A stretch of DNA of 64,000 nucleotides from Vigna angularis (GCF_016808095.1 NC_068974.1:9796001-9860000), one strand, 5' to 3'; counted from the stretch's first letter, positions 10,461 to 21,258 are shown. The notes: generated by a model from the sequence alone, not told the origin. Program-made: numbers and translations.

Positions 10461-10518
10461 TTGGGCGAGAGTAGTACTCCGATGGGTGACCTCCTGGGAA
10501 GTCCTCGTGTTGCACCTC
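10461..10518 (+). pseudogene. 5S pseudogene copy 23 (3' fragment)
   Basis: Bases 62-119; A80C, G81C. Confidence 0.92.
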
Positions 10519-10734
10519 TTTTTTGACGTTTTTTCTTTCTTTTCTATGTTTTTTTCCGTCCTAGTTAGTTGCAACCAAGTTCCAAAGTACCGCCTACACG
10601 ACTCCAACAAACTGTTCTCACGACTTTTTCGGATCCAAACCATCAACCTCAGGTCACTCGCACGCGTGTCTCGATGTCTTGAAACTTGTACACGCTGCCG
10701 AAGCCATATGTACATTGATCGTGCAAAGATTGGC

Positions 10735-10852
10735 AGGTGCGATCATACTAGCACTAATGCACCGGATCCCATCAGAACTCCGCAGTTAAGCGTGATTTGG
10801 CGATAGTAGTACTAGGATGGGTGACCTCCTGGGAAGTCCTCGTGTTGCACCC
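10735..10852 (+). rRNA. 5S rRNA copy 24
   Basis: Nearly full length. C15T, C61A, G64T, G70T; one base lost near 118 (GCACCCTTTT). Confidence 0.93.
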
Positions 10853-10947
10853 TTTTTTGACGTTTTTTTTTTCTTTTCTACGTTTTTTTCCGTCCTTGTT
10901 AGTTGCAACCAAGTTCCAAAGTACCGCCTACACGACTCCAACAAACT

Positions 10948-11005
10948 TTGGGCGAGAGTAGTACTCGGATGGGTGACCTCCTGGGAAGTCCTCGTGTTGC
11001 ACCTC
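10948..11005 (+). pseudogene. 5S pseudogene copy 25 (3' fragment)
   Basis: Bases 62-119; A80C. Confidence 0.92.
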
Positions 11006-11221
11006 TTTTTTGACGTTTTTTTTTTCTTTTCTACATTTTTTTCCGTCCTTGTTAGTTGCAACCAAGTTCCAAAGTACCGCCTACACGACTCCAACAAACT
11101 GTTATCACGGCTTTTTCGGATCCAAACCATCCACCTCAGGTCACTCGCACGCGTGCCTCGATGTCTTGAAACTTTTACACGCTGCCGAAGCCATATGTAC
11201 ATTGATCGTGCAAAGATTGGC

Positions 11222-11340
11222 AGGTGCGATCATACCAGCACTAATGCACCGGATCCCATCAGAACTCTGCTGTTAAGCATGCTTGCGCGAGAGTAGTACT
11301 AGGATGGGTGACCTCTTGGGAAGTCCTCGTGTTGAACCTC
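11222..11340 (+). rRNA. 5S rRNA copy 26
   Basis: Full length. C47T, A50T, G58A, G65C, C95T, C114A. Confidence 0.94.
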
Positions 11341-11556
11341 TTTTTTGACGTTTTTTTTTTCTTTTCTACGTTTTTTTCCGTCCTTGTTAGTTGCAACCAA
11401 GTTCCAAAGTACCGCCTACACGACTCCAATAAACTATTATCACGGCTTTTTCGGATCCAAACCATCCACCTCAGGTCACTCGCACGTGTGTCTCGAAGTC
11501 TTGAAACTTGTACACGCTGCCGAAGCCATATGTACATTGATCGTGCAAAGATTGGC

Positions 11557-11645
11557 AGGTGCGATCATACCAGCACTAATGCACCGGATCCGGCGAGAGT
11601 AGTACTAGGATGGGTGACCTCCTGGAAGTCCTCGTGTTGAACCTC
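11557..11645 (+). pseudogene. 5S pseudogene copy 27 (box A deleted)
   Basis: Bases 36-64 missing plus one G of 97-99; C114A. Confidence 0.92.
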
Positions 11646-11860
11646 TTTTTTGACGTTTTTTTTTCTTTTCTACGTTTTTTTCCGTCCTTGTTAGTTGCAA
11701 CCAAGTTCCAAAGTACCGCCTACACGACTCCAACAAACTGTTATCACGGCTTTTTCGGATCCAAACCATCCACCTCAGGTCACTCGCACGCGTGTCTCGA
11801 AGTCTTGAAACTTGTACATGCTGCCGAAGCCATATGTACATTGATCGTGCAAAGATTGAC

Positions 11861-11950
11861 AGGTGCGATCATACCAGCACTAATGCACCGGATCCGGCGA
11901 GAGTAGAACTAGGATGGGTGACCTCCTTGGAAGTCCTCGTGTTGCACCTC
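11861..11950 (+). pseudogene. 5S pseudogene copy 28 (box A deleted)
   Basis: Bases 36-64 missing; T76A, G97T. Confidence 0.92.
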
Positions 11951-12170
11951 TTTTTTGACGTTTTTTTTTTCTTTCTTTTCTACGTTTTTTTCCGTCCTTG
12001 TTAGTTGCAACCAAGTTCCAAAGTACCGCCTACACGACTCCAACAAACTGTTATCACGGCTTTTTCGGATCCAAACCATCCACCTCAGGTCACTCGCACG
12101 CGTGTCTCGATGTCTTGAAACTTGTACACGCTGCCGAAGCCATATGTACATTGATCGTGCAAAGAGTGGC

Positions 12171-12289
12171 AGGTGCGATCATACCAGCACTAATGCACCG
12201 GATGCCATCAGAACTCTGCAGTTAAGCGTGCTTGGGCGAGAATAGTACTAGGATGGTTGACCTCTTGGGAAGTCCTCGTGTTGAACCTC
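12171..12289 (+). rRNA. 5S rRNA copy 29
   Basis: Full length. C34G, C47T, G72A, G87T, C95T, C114A; close relative of copy 8. Confidence 0.94.
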
Positions 12290-12504
12290 TTTTTTGACGT
12301 TTTTTTTTCTTTTCTACGTTTTTTTCCGTCCTTGTTAGTTGCAACCAAGTTCCAAAGTACCGCCTACACGACTCCAACAAACTGTTATCACGGCTTTTTC
12401 GGATCGAAACCATCCACCTCAGGTCACTCGCACGCGTGTCTCGAAGTCTTGAAACTTGTACACGCTGCCGAAGACATATGTACATTGATCGTGCAAAGAT
12501 TGGC

Positions 12505-12594
12505 AGGTGCGATCATACCAGCACTAATGCACCGGATCCGGCGAGAGTAGTACTAGGATGGGTGACCTCCTGGGAAGTCCTCGTGTTGCACCTC
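12505..12594 (+). pseudogene. 5S pseudogene copy 30 (box A deleted)
   Basis: Bases 36-64 missing; otherwise consensus. Confidence 0.93.
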
Positions 12595-12812
12595 TTTTTT
12601 GACATTTTTTTTCTTTCTTTTCTACGTTTTTTTCCGTCCTTGTTAGTTGCAACCAAGTTCCAAAGTACCGCCTACACGACTCCAACAAACTTTTATCACG
12701 GCTTTTTCGAATCCAAACCATCCACCTCAGGTCACTCGCACGCGTGTCTCGATGTCTTGAAACTTGTACACGCTGCCGAAGCCATATGTTCGTTGATCGT
12801 GCAAAGACTGGT

Positions 12813-12931
12813 AGGTGCGATCATACCAGCACTAATGCACCTGATGCCATCAGAACTCCGCAGTTAAGCGTGCCTGGGCGAGAGTAGTACTAGGATGGGT
12901 GACCTCTTGTGAAGTCCTTGTGTTGCACCTC
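12813..12931 (+). rRNA. 5S rRNA copy 31
   Basis: Full length. G30T, C34G, T62C, C95T, G98T, C107T. T at -1 and TATGTT in place of TATGTA. Confidence 0.94.
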
Positions 12932-13042
12932 TTTTTTGACGTGTTTTTTTTTTTCTTTTCTACGTTTCTTTCCGTCCTTGATAGTTGCAACCAAGTTCAA
13001 ACAGTACCGCCTACACGACTCCAACAAACTGTTATCACGGCA

Positions 13043-13130
13043 GATCCCATCAGAACTCCGCAGTTAAGCGTGCTTGGGCGAGAGTAGTACTAGGATGGGT
13101 GACCTCCTGGGAAGTCCTCGTGTTGCACCC
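13043..13130 (+). pseudogene. 5S pseudogene copy 32 (5' end lost)
   Basis: Bases 31-119 fused to spacer after TTATCACGGC; one base lost near 118. Gene body otherwise consensus. Confidence 0.9.
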
Positions 13131-13225
13131 TTTTTTGACGTTTTTTTTTTCTTTTCTACGTTTTTTTCCGTCCTTGTTAGTTGCAACCAAGTTCCAAAGT
13201 ACCGCCTACACGACTCCAACAAACT

Positions 13226-13283
13226 TTGGGCGAGAGTAGTACTCGGATGGGTGACCTCCTGGGAAGTCCTCGTGTTGCACCTC
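13226..13283 (+). pseudogene. 5S pseudogene copy 33 (3' fragment)
   Basis: Bases 62-119; A80C. Confidence 0.92.
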
Positions 13284-13499
13284 TTTTTTGACGTTTTTTT
13301 TTTCTTTTCTACATTTTTTTCCGTCCTTGTTAGTTGCAACCAAGTTCCAAAGTACCGCCTACACGACTCCAACAAACTGTTATCACGGCTTTTTCGGATC
13401 CAAACCATCCACCTTAGGTCACTCGCACGCGTGCCTCGATGTCTTGAAACTTTTACACGCTGCCGAAGCCATATGTACATTGATCGTGCAAAGATTGGC

Positions 13500-13618
13500 A
13501 GGTGCGATCATACCAGCACTAATGCACCGGATCCCATCAGAACTCTGCAGTTAAGCATGCTTGCGCGAGAGTAGTACTAGGATGGGTGACCTCTTGGGAA
13601 GTCCTCGTGTTGAACCTC
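13500..13618 (+). rRNA. 5S rRNA copy 34
   Basis: Full length. C47T, G58A, G65C, C95T, C114A. Confidence 0.94.
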
Positions 13619-13834
13619 TTTTTTGACGATTTTTTTTTCTTTTCTACGTTTTTTTCCGTCCTTGTTAGTTGCAACCAAGTTCCAAAGTACCGCCTACACG
13701 ACTCCAATAAACTATTATCACGGCTTTTTCGGATCCAAACCATCCACCTCAGGTCACTCGCACGCGTGTCTCGAAGTCTTGAAACTTGTACACGCTGCCG
13801 AAGCCATATGTACATTGATCGTGCAAAGATTGGC

Positions 13835-13923
13835 AGGTGCGATCATACCAGCACTAATGCACCGGATCCGGCGAGAGTAGTACTAGGATGGGTGACCTCC
13901 TGGAAGTCCTCGTGTTGAACCTC
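13835..13923 (+). pseudogene. 5S pseudogene copy 35 (box A deleted)
   Basis: Bases 36-64 missing plus one G of 97-99; C114A, like copy 27. Confidence 0.92.
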
Positions 13924-14138
13924 TTTTTTGACGTTTTTTTTTCTTTTCTACGTTTTTTTCCGTCCTTGTTAGTTGCAACCAAGTTCCAAAGTACCGCCTA
14001 CACGACTCCAACAAACTGTTATCACGGCTTTTTCGGATCCAAACCATCCACCTCAGCTCACTCGCACGCGTGTCTCGAAGTCTTGAAACTTGTACACGTT
14101 GTCGAAGCCATATGTACATTGATCGTGCAAAGATTTGC

Positions 14139-14209
14139 AGGTGCGATCATACCAGCACTAATGCACCGGATCCCATCAGAACTCCGCAGTTAAGTGTGCT
14201 TGGGCGAGA
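14139..14209 (+). pseudogene. 5S pseudogene copy 36 (5' fragment)
   Basis: Bases 1-71 only, then spacer from ACCAAGTTCC; box C and terminator are gone. C57T. Confidence 0.92.
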
Positions 14210-14370
14210 ACCAAGTTCCAAAGTACCGCCTACACGACTCCAACAAACTGTTATCACGGCTTTTTGGGATCCAAACCATCCACCTCAGGTCACTCGCACG
14301 CGTGTCTCGAAGTCTTGAAACTTTTACACGCTGCCGAAGCCATATGTACATTGATCGTGCAAAGATTGGC

Positions 14371-14460
14371 AGGTGCGATCATACCAGCACTAATGCACCG
14401 GATCCGGCGAGAGTAGTACTAGGATGGGTGACCTCCTGGGAAGTCCTCGTGTTGCACCTC
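14371..14460 (+). pseudogene. 5S pseudogene copy 37 (box A deleted)
   Basis: Bases 36-64 missing; otherwise consensus. Confidence 0.93.
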
Positions 14461-14678
14461 TTTTTTGACGTTTTTTTTCTTTCTTTTCTACGTTTTTTTC
14501 CGTCCTTGTTAGTTGCAACCAAGTTCCAAAGTACCGCCTACACGACTCCAACAAACTGTTATCATGGCTTTTTCGGAACGAAACCATCCACCTCAGGTCA
14601 CTCGCACTCGTGTCTCGAAGTCTTGAAACTTGTACACGCTGCCGAAGCCATATGTACATTGATCGTGCAAAGATTGGC

Positions 14679-14768
14679 AGGTGCGATCATACCAGCACTA
14701 ATGCACCGGATCCGGCGAGAGTAGTACTAGGATGGGTGACCTCTTGGGAAGTCCTCGTATTGCAACTC
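14679..14768 (+). pseudogene. 5S pseudogene copy 38 (box A deleted)
   Basis: Bases 36-64 missing; C95T, G110A, C116A. Confidence 0.92.
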
Positions 14769-14986
14769 TTTTTTGACGTTTTTTTTCTTTCTTTTCTACG
14801 TTTTTTTCCGTCCTTGTTAGTTGCAACCAAGTTCCAAAGGACCGCCTACACGACTCCAACAAACTGTTATCACGGCTTTTTCGGATCCAAACCATCCACC
14901 TCATGTCACTCGCACGCGTGTCTCGATGTCTTGAAACTTGTACACGCTGCCGAAGCCATATGTACATTGATCGTGCAAAGACTGGC

Positions 14987-15105
14987 AGGTGCGATCATAC
15001 CAGCACTAATGCACCGGATGCCATCAGAACTCCGCAGTTAAGCGTGCTTGGGCAAGAGTAGTACTAGGATGGGTGACATCTTGGGAAGCCCTCGTTTTGC
15101 ACCTC
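14987..15105 (+). rRNA. 5S rRNA copy 39
   Basis: Full length. C34G, G68A, C92A, C95T, T103C, G110T. Confidence 0.94.
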
Positions 15106-15212
15106 TTTTTTGACGTGTTTTTTTTTCTTTTCTACGTTTCTTTCCGTCCTCGTTAGTTGCAACCAAGTTCCAACAGTACCGCCTACACGACTCCAACAAA
15201 CTGTTATCACGG

Positions 15213-15303
15213 CGGATCCCATCAGAACTCCGCAGTTAAGCGTGCTTGGGCGAGAGTAGTACTAGGATGGGTGACCTCCTGGGAAGTCCTCGTGTTGCAC
15301 CAC
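15213..15303 (+). pseudogene. 5S pseudogene copy 40 (5' end lost)
   Basis: Bases 29-119 fused to spacer at CACGG|CGGATCCC. T118A. Gene body otherwise consensus, but no start or upstream promoter. Confidence 0.92.
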
Positions 15304-15519
15304 TTTTTTGACGTTTTTTTTTTCTTTTCTACGTTTTTTTCCGTCCTTGTTAGTTGCAACCAAGTTCCAAAGTACCGCCTACACGACTCGAACAAACTGT
15401 TATCACGGCTTTTTCGGATCCAAACCATCCACCTCAGGTCACTCGCACGCGTGTCTCGAAGTCTTGAAACTTGTACACGCTGTCGAAGCCATATGTACAT
15501 TGATCGTGCAAAGATTTGC

Positions 15520-15590
15520 AGGTGCGATCATACCAGCACTAATGCACCGGATCCCATCAGAACTCCGCAGTTAAGTGTGCTTGGGCGAGA
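15520..15590 (+). pseudogene. 5S pseudogene copy 41 (5' fragment)
   Basis: Bases 1-71 then spacer, the same join as copy 36; C57T. Confidence 0.92.
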
Positions 15591-15751
15591 ACCAAGTTCC
15601 AAAGTACCGCCTACACGACTCCAACAAACTGTTATCACGGCTTTTTCGGATCCAAACCATCCACCTCAGGTCACTCGCACGCGTGTCTCGAAGTCTTGAA
15701 ACTTTTACACGCTGCCGAAGCCATATGTACATTGATCGTGCAAAGATTGGC

Positions 15752-15841
15752 AGGTGCGATCATACCAGCACTAATGCACCGGATCCGGCGAGAGTAATAC
15801 TAGGATGGGTGACCTCCTGGGAAGTCCTCGTGTTGCACCTC
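15752..15841 (+). pseudogene. 5S pseudogene copy 42 (box A deleted)
   Basis: Bases 36-64 missing; G75A. Confidence 0.92.
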
Positions 15842-16058
15842 TTTTTTGACTTTTTTTTCTTTCTTTTCTACGTTTTTTTCCGTCCTTGTTAGTTGCAACC
15901 AAGTTCCAAAGTACCGCCTACACGACTCCAACAAACTGTTATCACGGCATTTTCGGATCCAAACCATCCACCTCAGGTCACTCGCACGCGTGTCTCGATG
16001 TCTTGAAACTTGTACACGCTGCCGAAGCCATATGTACATTGATCGTGCAAAGATTGGC

Positions 16059-16177
16059 AGGTGCGATCATACCAGCACTAATGCACCGGATGCCATCAGA
16101 ACTCCGCAGTTAAGCGTGCTTGGGCGAGAGTAGTACTAGGATTAGTGGCCTCTTGGGAAGTCCTCGTGTTGCACATC
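16059..16177 (+). rRNA. 5S rRNA copy 43
   Basis: Full length. C34G, G85T, G86A, A90G, C95T, C117A; box C heavily changed. Confidence 0.94.
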
Positions 16178-16283
16178 TTTTTTGACGTGTTTTTTTTTCT
16201 TTTCTACGTTTCTTTCCGTCCTTGTTAGTTGCAACCAAGTTCCAAAGTACCGCCTACACGACTCCAACAAACTGTTATCACGG

Positions 16284-16374
16284 CGGATCCCATCAGAACT
16301 CCGCAGTTAACCGTGCTTGGGCGAGAGTAGTACTAGGATGGGTGACCTCCTGGGAAGTCCTCGTGTTGCACCAC
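16284..16374 (+). pseudogene. 5S pseudogene copy 44 (5' end lost)
   Basis: Bases 29-119 fused to spacer as in copy 40; G56C, T118A. Confidence 0.92.
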
Positions 16375-16590
16375 TTTTTTGACGTTTTTTTTTTCTTTTC
16401 TACGTTTTTTTCCGTCCTTGTTAGTTGAAACCAAGTTCTAAAGTACCGCCTACACGACTCCAACAAACCGTTATCACGGCTTTTTCGGATCCAAACCATC
16501 CACCTCAGGTCACTCGCACGCGTGTCTCGAAGTCTTGAAACTTGTACACGCTGTCGAAGACATATGTACATTGATCGTGCAATGATTTGC

Positions 16591-16709
16591 AGGTGCGATC
16601 ATACCAGCACTAATGCACCGGATCCCAACAGAACACCGCAGTTAAGTGTGCTTGGGCGAGAGTAGTACTCGGATGGGTGACCTCCTAGGAAATCCTCGTG
16701 TTGCACCTC
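16591..16709 (+). rRNA. 5S rRNA copy 45
   Basis: Full length. T38A, T45A, C57T, A80C, G97A, G102A. Confidence 0.94.
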
Positions 16710-16925
16710 TTTTTTGACGTTTTTTTTTTCTTTTCTACCTTTTTTTCCGTCCTTGTTAGTTGCACCCAAGTTTCAAAGTACCGCCTACACGACTCCAACA
16801 AACTGTTATCACGGCTTTTTCGGATCCAAACCATCCACCTCAGGTCACTCGCACGCGTGTCTCGAAGTCTTGAAACTTGTACACGCTGCCGAAGCCATAT
16901 GTACATTGATCGTGCAAAGATTGGT

Positions 16926-17014
16926 AGGTGCGATCATACCAGCACTAATGCACCGAATCCGGCGAGAGTAGTACTAGGATGGGTGACCTCCTAGTAATCC
17001 TCGTGTTGCACTTC
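16926..17014 (+). pseudogene. 5S pseudogene copy 46 (box A deleted)
   Basis: Bases 36-64 missing; G31A, one base lost with changes at 97-102, C117T. T at -1. Confidence 0.91.
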
Positions 17015-17229
17015 TTTTTTGACGTTTTTTTTTCTTTTCTACGTTTTTTTCCGTCCTTGTTAGTTGCAACCAAGTTCCAAAGTACCGCCTACACGACTCC
17101 AACAAACTGTTATCACGGCTTTTTCGGATCCAAACCATCCACCTCAGGTCACTCGCACGCGTGTCTCGAAGTCTTGAAACTTGTACACGCTGCCGAAGCC
17201 ATATGTACATTGATCGTGCAAAGATTGGC

Positions 17230-17319
17230 AGGTGCGATCATAACAGCACTAATGCACCGGATCCGGCGAGAGTAGTACTAGGATGGGTGACCTCCTGGGA
17301 AGTCCTCGTGTTGCACCTC
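17230..17319 (+). pseudogene. 5S pseudogene copy 47 (box A deleted)
   Basis: Bases 36-64 missing; C14A. Confidence 0.93.
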
Positions 17320-17535
17320 TTTTTTGACGTTTTTTTTTTCTTTTCTAAATTTTTTTCCGTCCTTGTTAGTTGCAACCAAGTTCCAAAGTACCGCCTACAC
17401 GACTCCAACAAACTGTTATCACAGCTTTTTCGGATCCAAACCATCCACCTCAGGTCACTCGCACGCGTGTCTCGAAGTCTTGAAACATGTACACGCTGCC
17501 GAAGCCATATGTACATTGATCGTGCAAAGATTGGC

Positions 17536-17625
17536 AGGTGCGATCATACCAGCACTAATGCACCGGATCCGGCGAGAGTAGTACTAGGATGGGTGACCTC
17601 CTAGGAAGTCCTCGTGTTGCACCTC
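17536..17625 (+). pseudogene. 5S pseudogene copy 48 (box A deleted)
   Basis: Bases 36-64 missing; G97A. Copies 46-53 form an unbroken run of eight deleted units. Confidence 0.93.
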
Positions 17626-17840
17626 TTTTTTGATGTTTTTTTTTCTTTTCTACGTTTTTTTCCGTCCTTGTTAGTTGCAACCAAGTTCCAAAGTACCGCC
17701 TACACGACTCCAACAAACTTTTATCACGGCTTTTTCGGATCCAAACCATCCACCTCAGGTCACTCGCACGCGTGTCTCGAAGTCTTGAAACTTGTACACG
17801 CTGCCGAAGCCATATGTACATTGATCGTGCAAAGATTGGC

Positions 17841-17930
17841 AGGTGCGATTATACCAGCACTAATGCACCGGTTCCGACGAGAGTAGTACAAGGATGGGTG
17901 ACCTCCTGGGAAGTCCTCGTGTTGCACCCC
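17841..17930 (+). pseudogene. 5S pseudogene copy 49 (box A deleted)
   Basis: Bases 36-64 missing; C10T, A32T, G-to-A at the join, T79A, T118C. Confidence 0.92.
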
Positions 17931-18145
17931 TTTTTTGACGTTTTTTTTTCTTTTCTACGTTTTTTTTCGTCCTTGTTAGTTGCAACCAAGTTCCAAAGTA
18001 CCGCCTACACGACTCCAACAAACTGTTATCACGGCTTTTTCGGATCCAAACCATCCACCTCAGGTCACTCGCACGCGTGTCTCGAAGTCTTGAAACTTGT
18101 ACACGCTGCCGAAGCCATATGTACATTGATCGTGCAAAGATTGGC

Positions 18146-18235
18146 AGGTGCGATCATACCAGCACTAATGCACCGGATCCGGCGAGAGTAGTACTAGGAT
18201 GGGTGACCTCCTGGGAAGTCCTCGTGTTGCACCTC
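18146..18235 (+). pseudogene. 5S pseudogene copy 50 (box A deleted)
   Basis: Bases 36-64 missing; otherwise consensus. Confidence 0.93.
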
Positions 18236-18451
18236 TTTTTTGACATTTTTTTTTTCTTTTCTACGTTTTTTTCCGTCCTTGTTAGTTGCAACCAAGTTCC
18301 AAAGTACCGCCTACACGACTCCAACAAACTTTTATCACGGCTTTTTCGGATCCAAACCATCCACCTCAGGTCACTCGCACGCGTGTCTCGAAGTCTTGAA
18401 ACTTGTACACGCTGCCGAAGCCATATGTACATTGATCGTGCAAAGATTGGC

Positions 18452-18541
18452 AGGTGCGATCATACCAGCACTAATGCACCGGATCCGGCGAGAGTAGTAC
18501 TAGGATGGGTGACCTCCTGGGAAGTCCTCGTGTTGCACCTC
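18452..18541 (+). pseudogene. 5S pseudogene copy 51 (box A deleted)
   Basis: Bases 36-64 missing; otherwise consensus. Confidence 0.93.
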
Positions 18542-18756
18542 TTTTTTGACGTTTTTTTTTCTTTTCTACGTTTTTTTCCGTCCTTGTTAGTTGCAACCAA
18601 GTTCCAAAGTACCGCCTACACGACTCCAACAAACTGTTATCACGGCTTTTTCGGATCCAAACCATCCACCTCAGGTCACTCGCACGCGTGTCTCGAAGTC
18701 TTGAAACTTGTACACGCTGCCGAAGCCATATGTACATTGATCGTGCAAAGATTGGT

Positions 18757-18846
18757 AGGTGCGATTATACCAGCACTAATGCACCGGATCCGACGAGAGT
18801 AGTACAAGGATGGGTGACCTCCTGGGAAGTCCTCGTGTTGCACCTC
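18757..18846 (+). pseudogene. 5S pseudogene copy 52 (box A deleted)
   Basis: Bases 36-64 missing; C10T, G-to-A at the join, T79A; T at -1. Confidence 0.92.
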
Positions 18847-19062
18847 TTTTTTGACGTTTTTTTTTTCTTTTCTACGTTTTTTTCCGTCCTTGTTAGTTGC
18901 AACCAAGTTCCAAAGTACCGCCTACACGACTCCAACAAACTGTTATCACGGCTTTTTCGGATCCAAACAATCCACCTCAGGTTACTCGCACGCGTGTCTC
19001 GAAGTCTTGAAACTTGTACACGCTGCCGAAGCCATATGTACATTGATCGTGCAAAGATTGGC

Positions 19063-19152
19063 AGGTGCGATCATACCAGCACTAATGCACCGGATCCGGC
19101 GAGAGTAGTACTAGGATGGGTGACCTCGTTGGAATTCCTCGTGTTGCACCTC
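19063..19152 (+). pseudogene. 5S pseudogene copy 53 (box A deleted)
   Basis: Bases 36-64 missing; C95G, G97T, G102T. Confidence 0.92.
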
Positions 19153-19246
19153 TTTTTTGACGTTTTTTTTTCTTTTCTACGTTTTTTTCCGTCCTTGTTA
19201 GTTGCAACCAAGTTCCAAAGTACCGCCTACACGACTCCAACAAACT

Positions 19247-19304
19247 TTGGGCGAGAGTAGTACTCGGATGGGTGACCTCCTGGGAAGTCCTCGTGTTGCA
19301 CCTC
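19247..19304 (+). pseudogene. 5S pseudogene copy 54 (3' fragment)
   Basis: Bases 62-119; A80C; T run broken by C. Confidence 0.92.
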
Positions 19305-19520
19305 TCTTTTGACGTTTTTTTTTTCTTTTCTACGTTTTTTTCCGTCCTTGTTAGTTGCAACCAAGTTCCAAAGTACCGCCTACACGACTCCAACAAACTG
19401 TTATCACAGCTTTTTCGGATCCAAACCATCCACCTCAGGTTACTATCACGCGTGTCTCGATGTCTTGAAACTTGTACACGCTGCCGAAGCCATATGTACA
19501 TTGATCGTGCAAAGATTGGC

Positions 19521-19639
19521 AGGTGCGATCATACCAGCACTAATGAATCGGATCCCATCAGAACTCCGCAGTTAAGCGTGCTTGGGCGAGAGTAGTACTA
19601 GGATGGGTGACCTCTTGGGAAGTCCTCGTGTTGCACCTC
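19521..19639 (+). rRNA. 5S rRNA copy 55
   Basis: Full length. C26A, C28T, C95T; terminator reduced to CTATTTTG. Confidence 0.95.
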
Positions 19640-19855
19640 TATTTTGACGTTTTTTTTTTCTTTTTTACGTTTTTTTCCGTCCTTGTTAGTTGCAACCAAG
19701 TTCCAAAGTACCGCCTTCACGACTCCAACAAACTTTTATCACGGCTTTTTCGGATCCAAACCATCCACCTCAGGTCACTCGCACGCGTGTCTCGAAGTCT
19801 TGAAACTTGTACACGCTGCCGAAGCCATATGTACATTGATCGTGCAAAGATTGGC

Positions 19856-19945
19856 AGTTGCGATCATACCAGCACTAATGCACCGGATCCGGCGAGAGTA
19901 GTACTAGGATGGGTGACCTCCTGGGAAGTCCTCGTGTTGCACCTC
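19856..19945 (+). pseudogene. 5S pseudogene copy 56 (box A deleted)
   Basis: Bases 36-64 missing; G3T. Confidence 0.92.
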
Positions 19946-20160
19946 TTTTTTGACGTTTTTTTTTCTTTTCTACGTTTTTTTCCGTCCTTGTTAGTTGCAA
20001 CCAAGTTCCAAAGTACCGCCTACACGACTCCAACAAACTGTTATCACGGCTTTTTCGGATCCAAACCATCCACCTCAGGTCACTCGCACGCGTGTCTCGA
20101 AGTCTTGAAACTTGTACACGCTGCCGAAGCCATATGTACATTGATCGTGCAAAGATTGGC

Positions 20161-20250
20161 AGGTGCGATTATACCAGCACTAATGCACCGGATCCGACGA
20201 GAGTAGTACAAGGATGGGTGACCTCCTGGGAAGTCCTCGTGTTGCACCTC
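20161..20250 (+). pseudogene. 5S pseudogene copy 57 (box A deleted)
   Basis: Bases 36-64 missing; C10T, G-to-A at the join, T79A. Confidence 0.92.
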
Positions 20251-20465
20251 TTTTTTGACGTTTTTTTTTCTTTTCTACGTTTTTTTCCATCCTTGTTAGT
20301 TGCAACCAAGTTCCAAAGTATCGCCTACACGACTCCAACAAACTGTTATCACGGCTTTTTCGGATCCAAACCATCCACCTCAGGTCACTCGCACGCGTGT
20401 CTCGAAGTCTTGAAACATGTACACGCTGCCGAAGCCATATGTACATTGATCGTGCAAAGATTGGC

Positions 20466-20555
20466 AGGTGCGATCATACCAGCACTAATGCACCGGATCC
20501 GGCGAGAGTAGTACTAGGATGGGTGACCTCCTGGGAAGTCCTCGTGTTGCACCTC
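20466..20555 (+). pseudogene. 5S pseudogene copy 58 (box A deleted)
   Basis: Bases 36-64 missing; otherwise consensus. Confidence 0.93.
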
Positions 20556-20650
20556 TTTTTTGACGTTTTTTTTTTCTTTTCTACGTTTTTTTCCGTCCTT
20601 GTTAGTTGCAACCAAGTTCCAAAGTACCGCCTACACGACTCCAACAAACT

Positions 20651-20708
20651 TTGGGCGAGAGTAGTACTCGGATGGGTGACCTCCTGGGAAGTCCTCGTGT
20701 TTCACCTC
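20651..20708 (+). pseudogene. 5S pseudogene copy 59 (3' fragment)
   Basis: Bases 62-119; A80C, G113T. Confidence 0.92.
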
Positions 20709-20924
20709 TCTTTTGACGTTTTTTTTTTCTTTTCTACGTTTTTTTCCGTCCTTGTTAGTTGCAACCAAGTTCCAAAGTACCGCCTACACGACTCCAACAA
20801 ACTGTTATCACAGCTTTTTCGGATCCAAACCATCCACCTCAGGTTACTATCACGCGTGTCTCGATGTCTTGAAACTTGTACACGCTGCCGAAGCCATATG
20901 TACATTGATCGTGCAAAGATTGGC

Positions 20925-21043
20925 AGGTGCGATCATACCAGCACTAATGAATCGGATCCCATCAGAACTCCGCAGTTAAGCGTGCTTGGGCGAGAGTAGT
21001 ACTAGGATGGGTGACCTCTTGGGAAGTCCTCGTGTTGCACCTC
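20925..21043 (+). rRNA. 5S rRNA copy 60
   Basis: Full length. C26A, C28T, C95T; CTATTTTG terminator; duplicate of copy 55. Confidence 0.95.
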
Positions 21044-21258
21044 TATTTTGACGTTTTTTTTTCTTTTCTACGTTTTTTTCCGTCCTTGTTAGTTGCAACC
21101 AAGTTCCAAAGTACCGCCTTCACGACTCCAACAAACTTTTATCACGGCTTTTTCGGATCCAAACCATCCACCTCAGGTCACTCGCACGCGTGTCTCGAAG
21201 TCTTGAAACTTGTACACGCTGCCGAAGCCATATGTACATTGATCGTGCAAAGATTGGC

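Larger units (their letters stand above)
7422..10734 (+). repeat. Higher-order repeat, 1105 bp, three tandem copies
   Basis: Blocks 7422-8526, 8527-9630 and 9631-10734 each hold one full copy (T53G, A80C), a box-A-deleted copy, a box-A-deleted copy with A69T, and a 58-nt 3' fragment. Private changes (C116T in copy 16; T96A and G97A in copy 20) arose after duplication. Confidence 0.92.
6291..12594 (+). repeat. Separated duplicate of copies 8-9 as copies 29-30 (offset 5880)
   Basis: 6291-6714 and 12171-12594 share C34G, C47T, G72A, C95T and C114A in the full copy, followed by a box-A-deleted copy. The shared set marks a common origin though 5.9 kb apart. Confidence 0.8.
10810..14138 (+). repeat. 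Duplicated block, offset 2278
   Basis: 10810-11860 matches 13088-14138: copies 24-27 and 32-35 have the same order (CACCC tail, fragment with A80C, full copy with C47T, G58A, G65C and C114A, then a box-A-deleted copy lacking one G). Confidence 0.88.
14987..16709 (+). repeat. Duplicated block, offset about 1071
   Basis: Copies 39-41 and 43-45: full copy with C34G, spacer-deleted copy ending CACCAC, then a copy with C57T. In the first block the third copy is cut after base 71; in the second it is complete. Confidence 0.85.
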
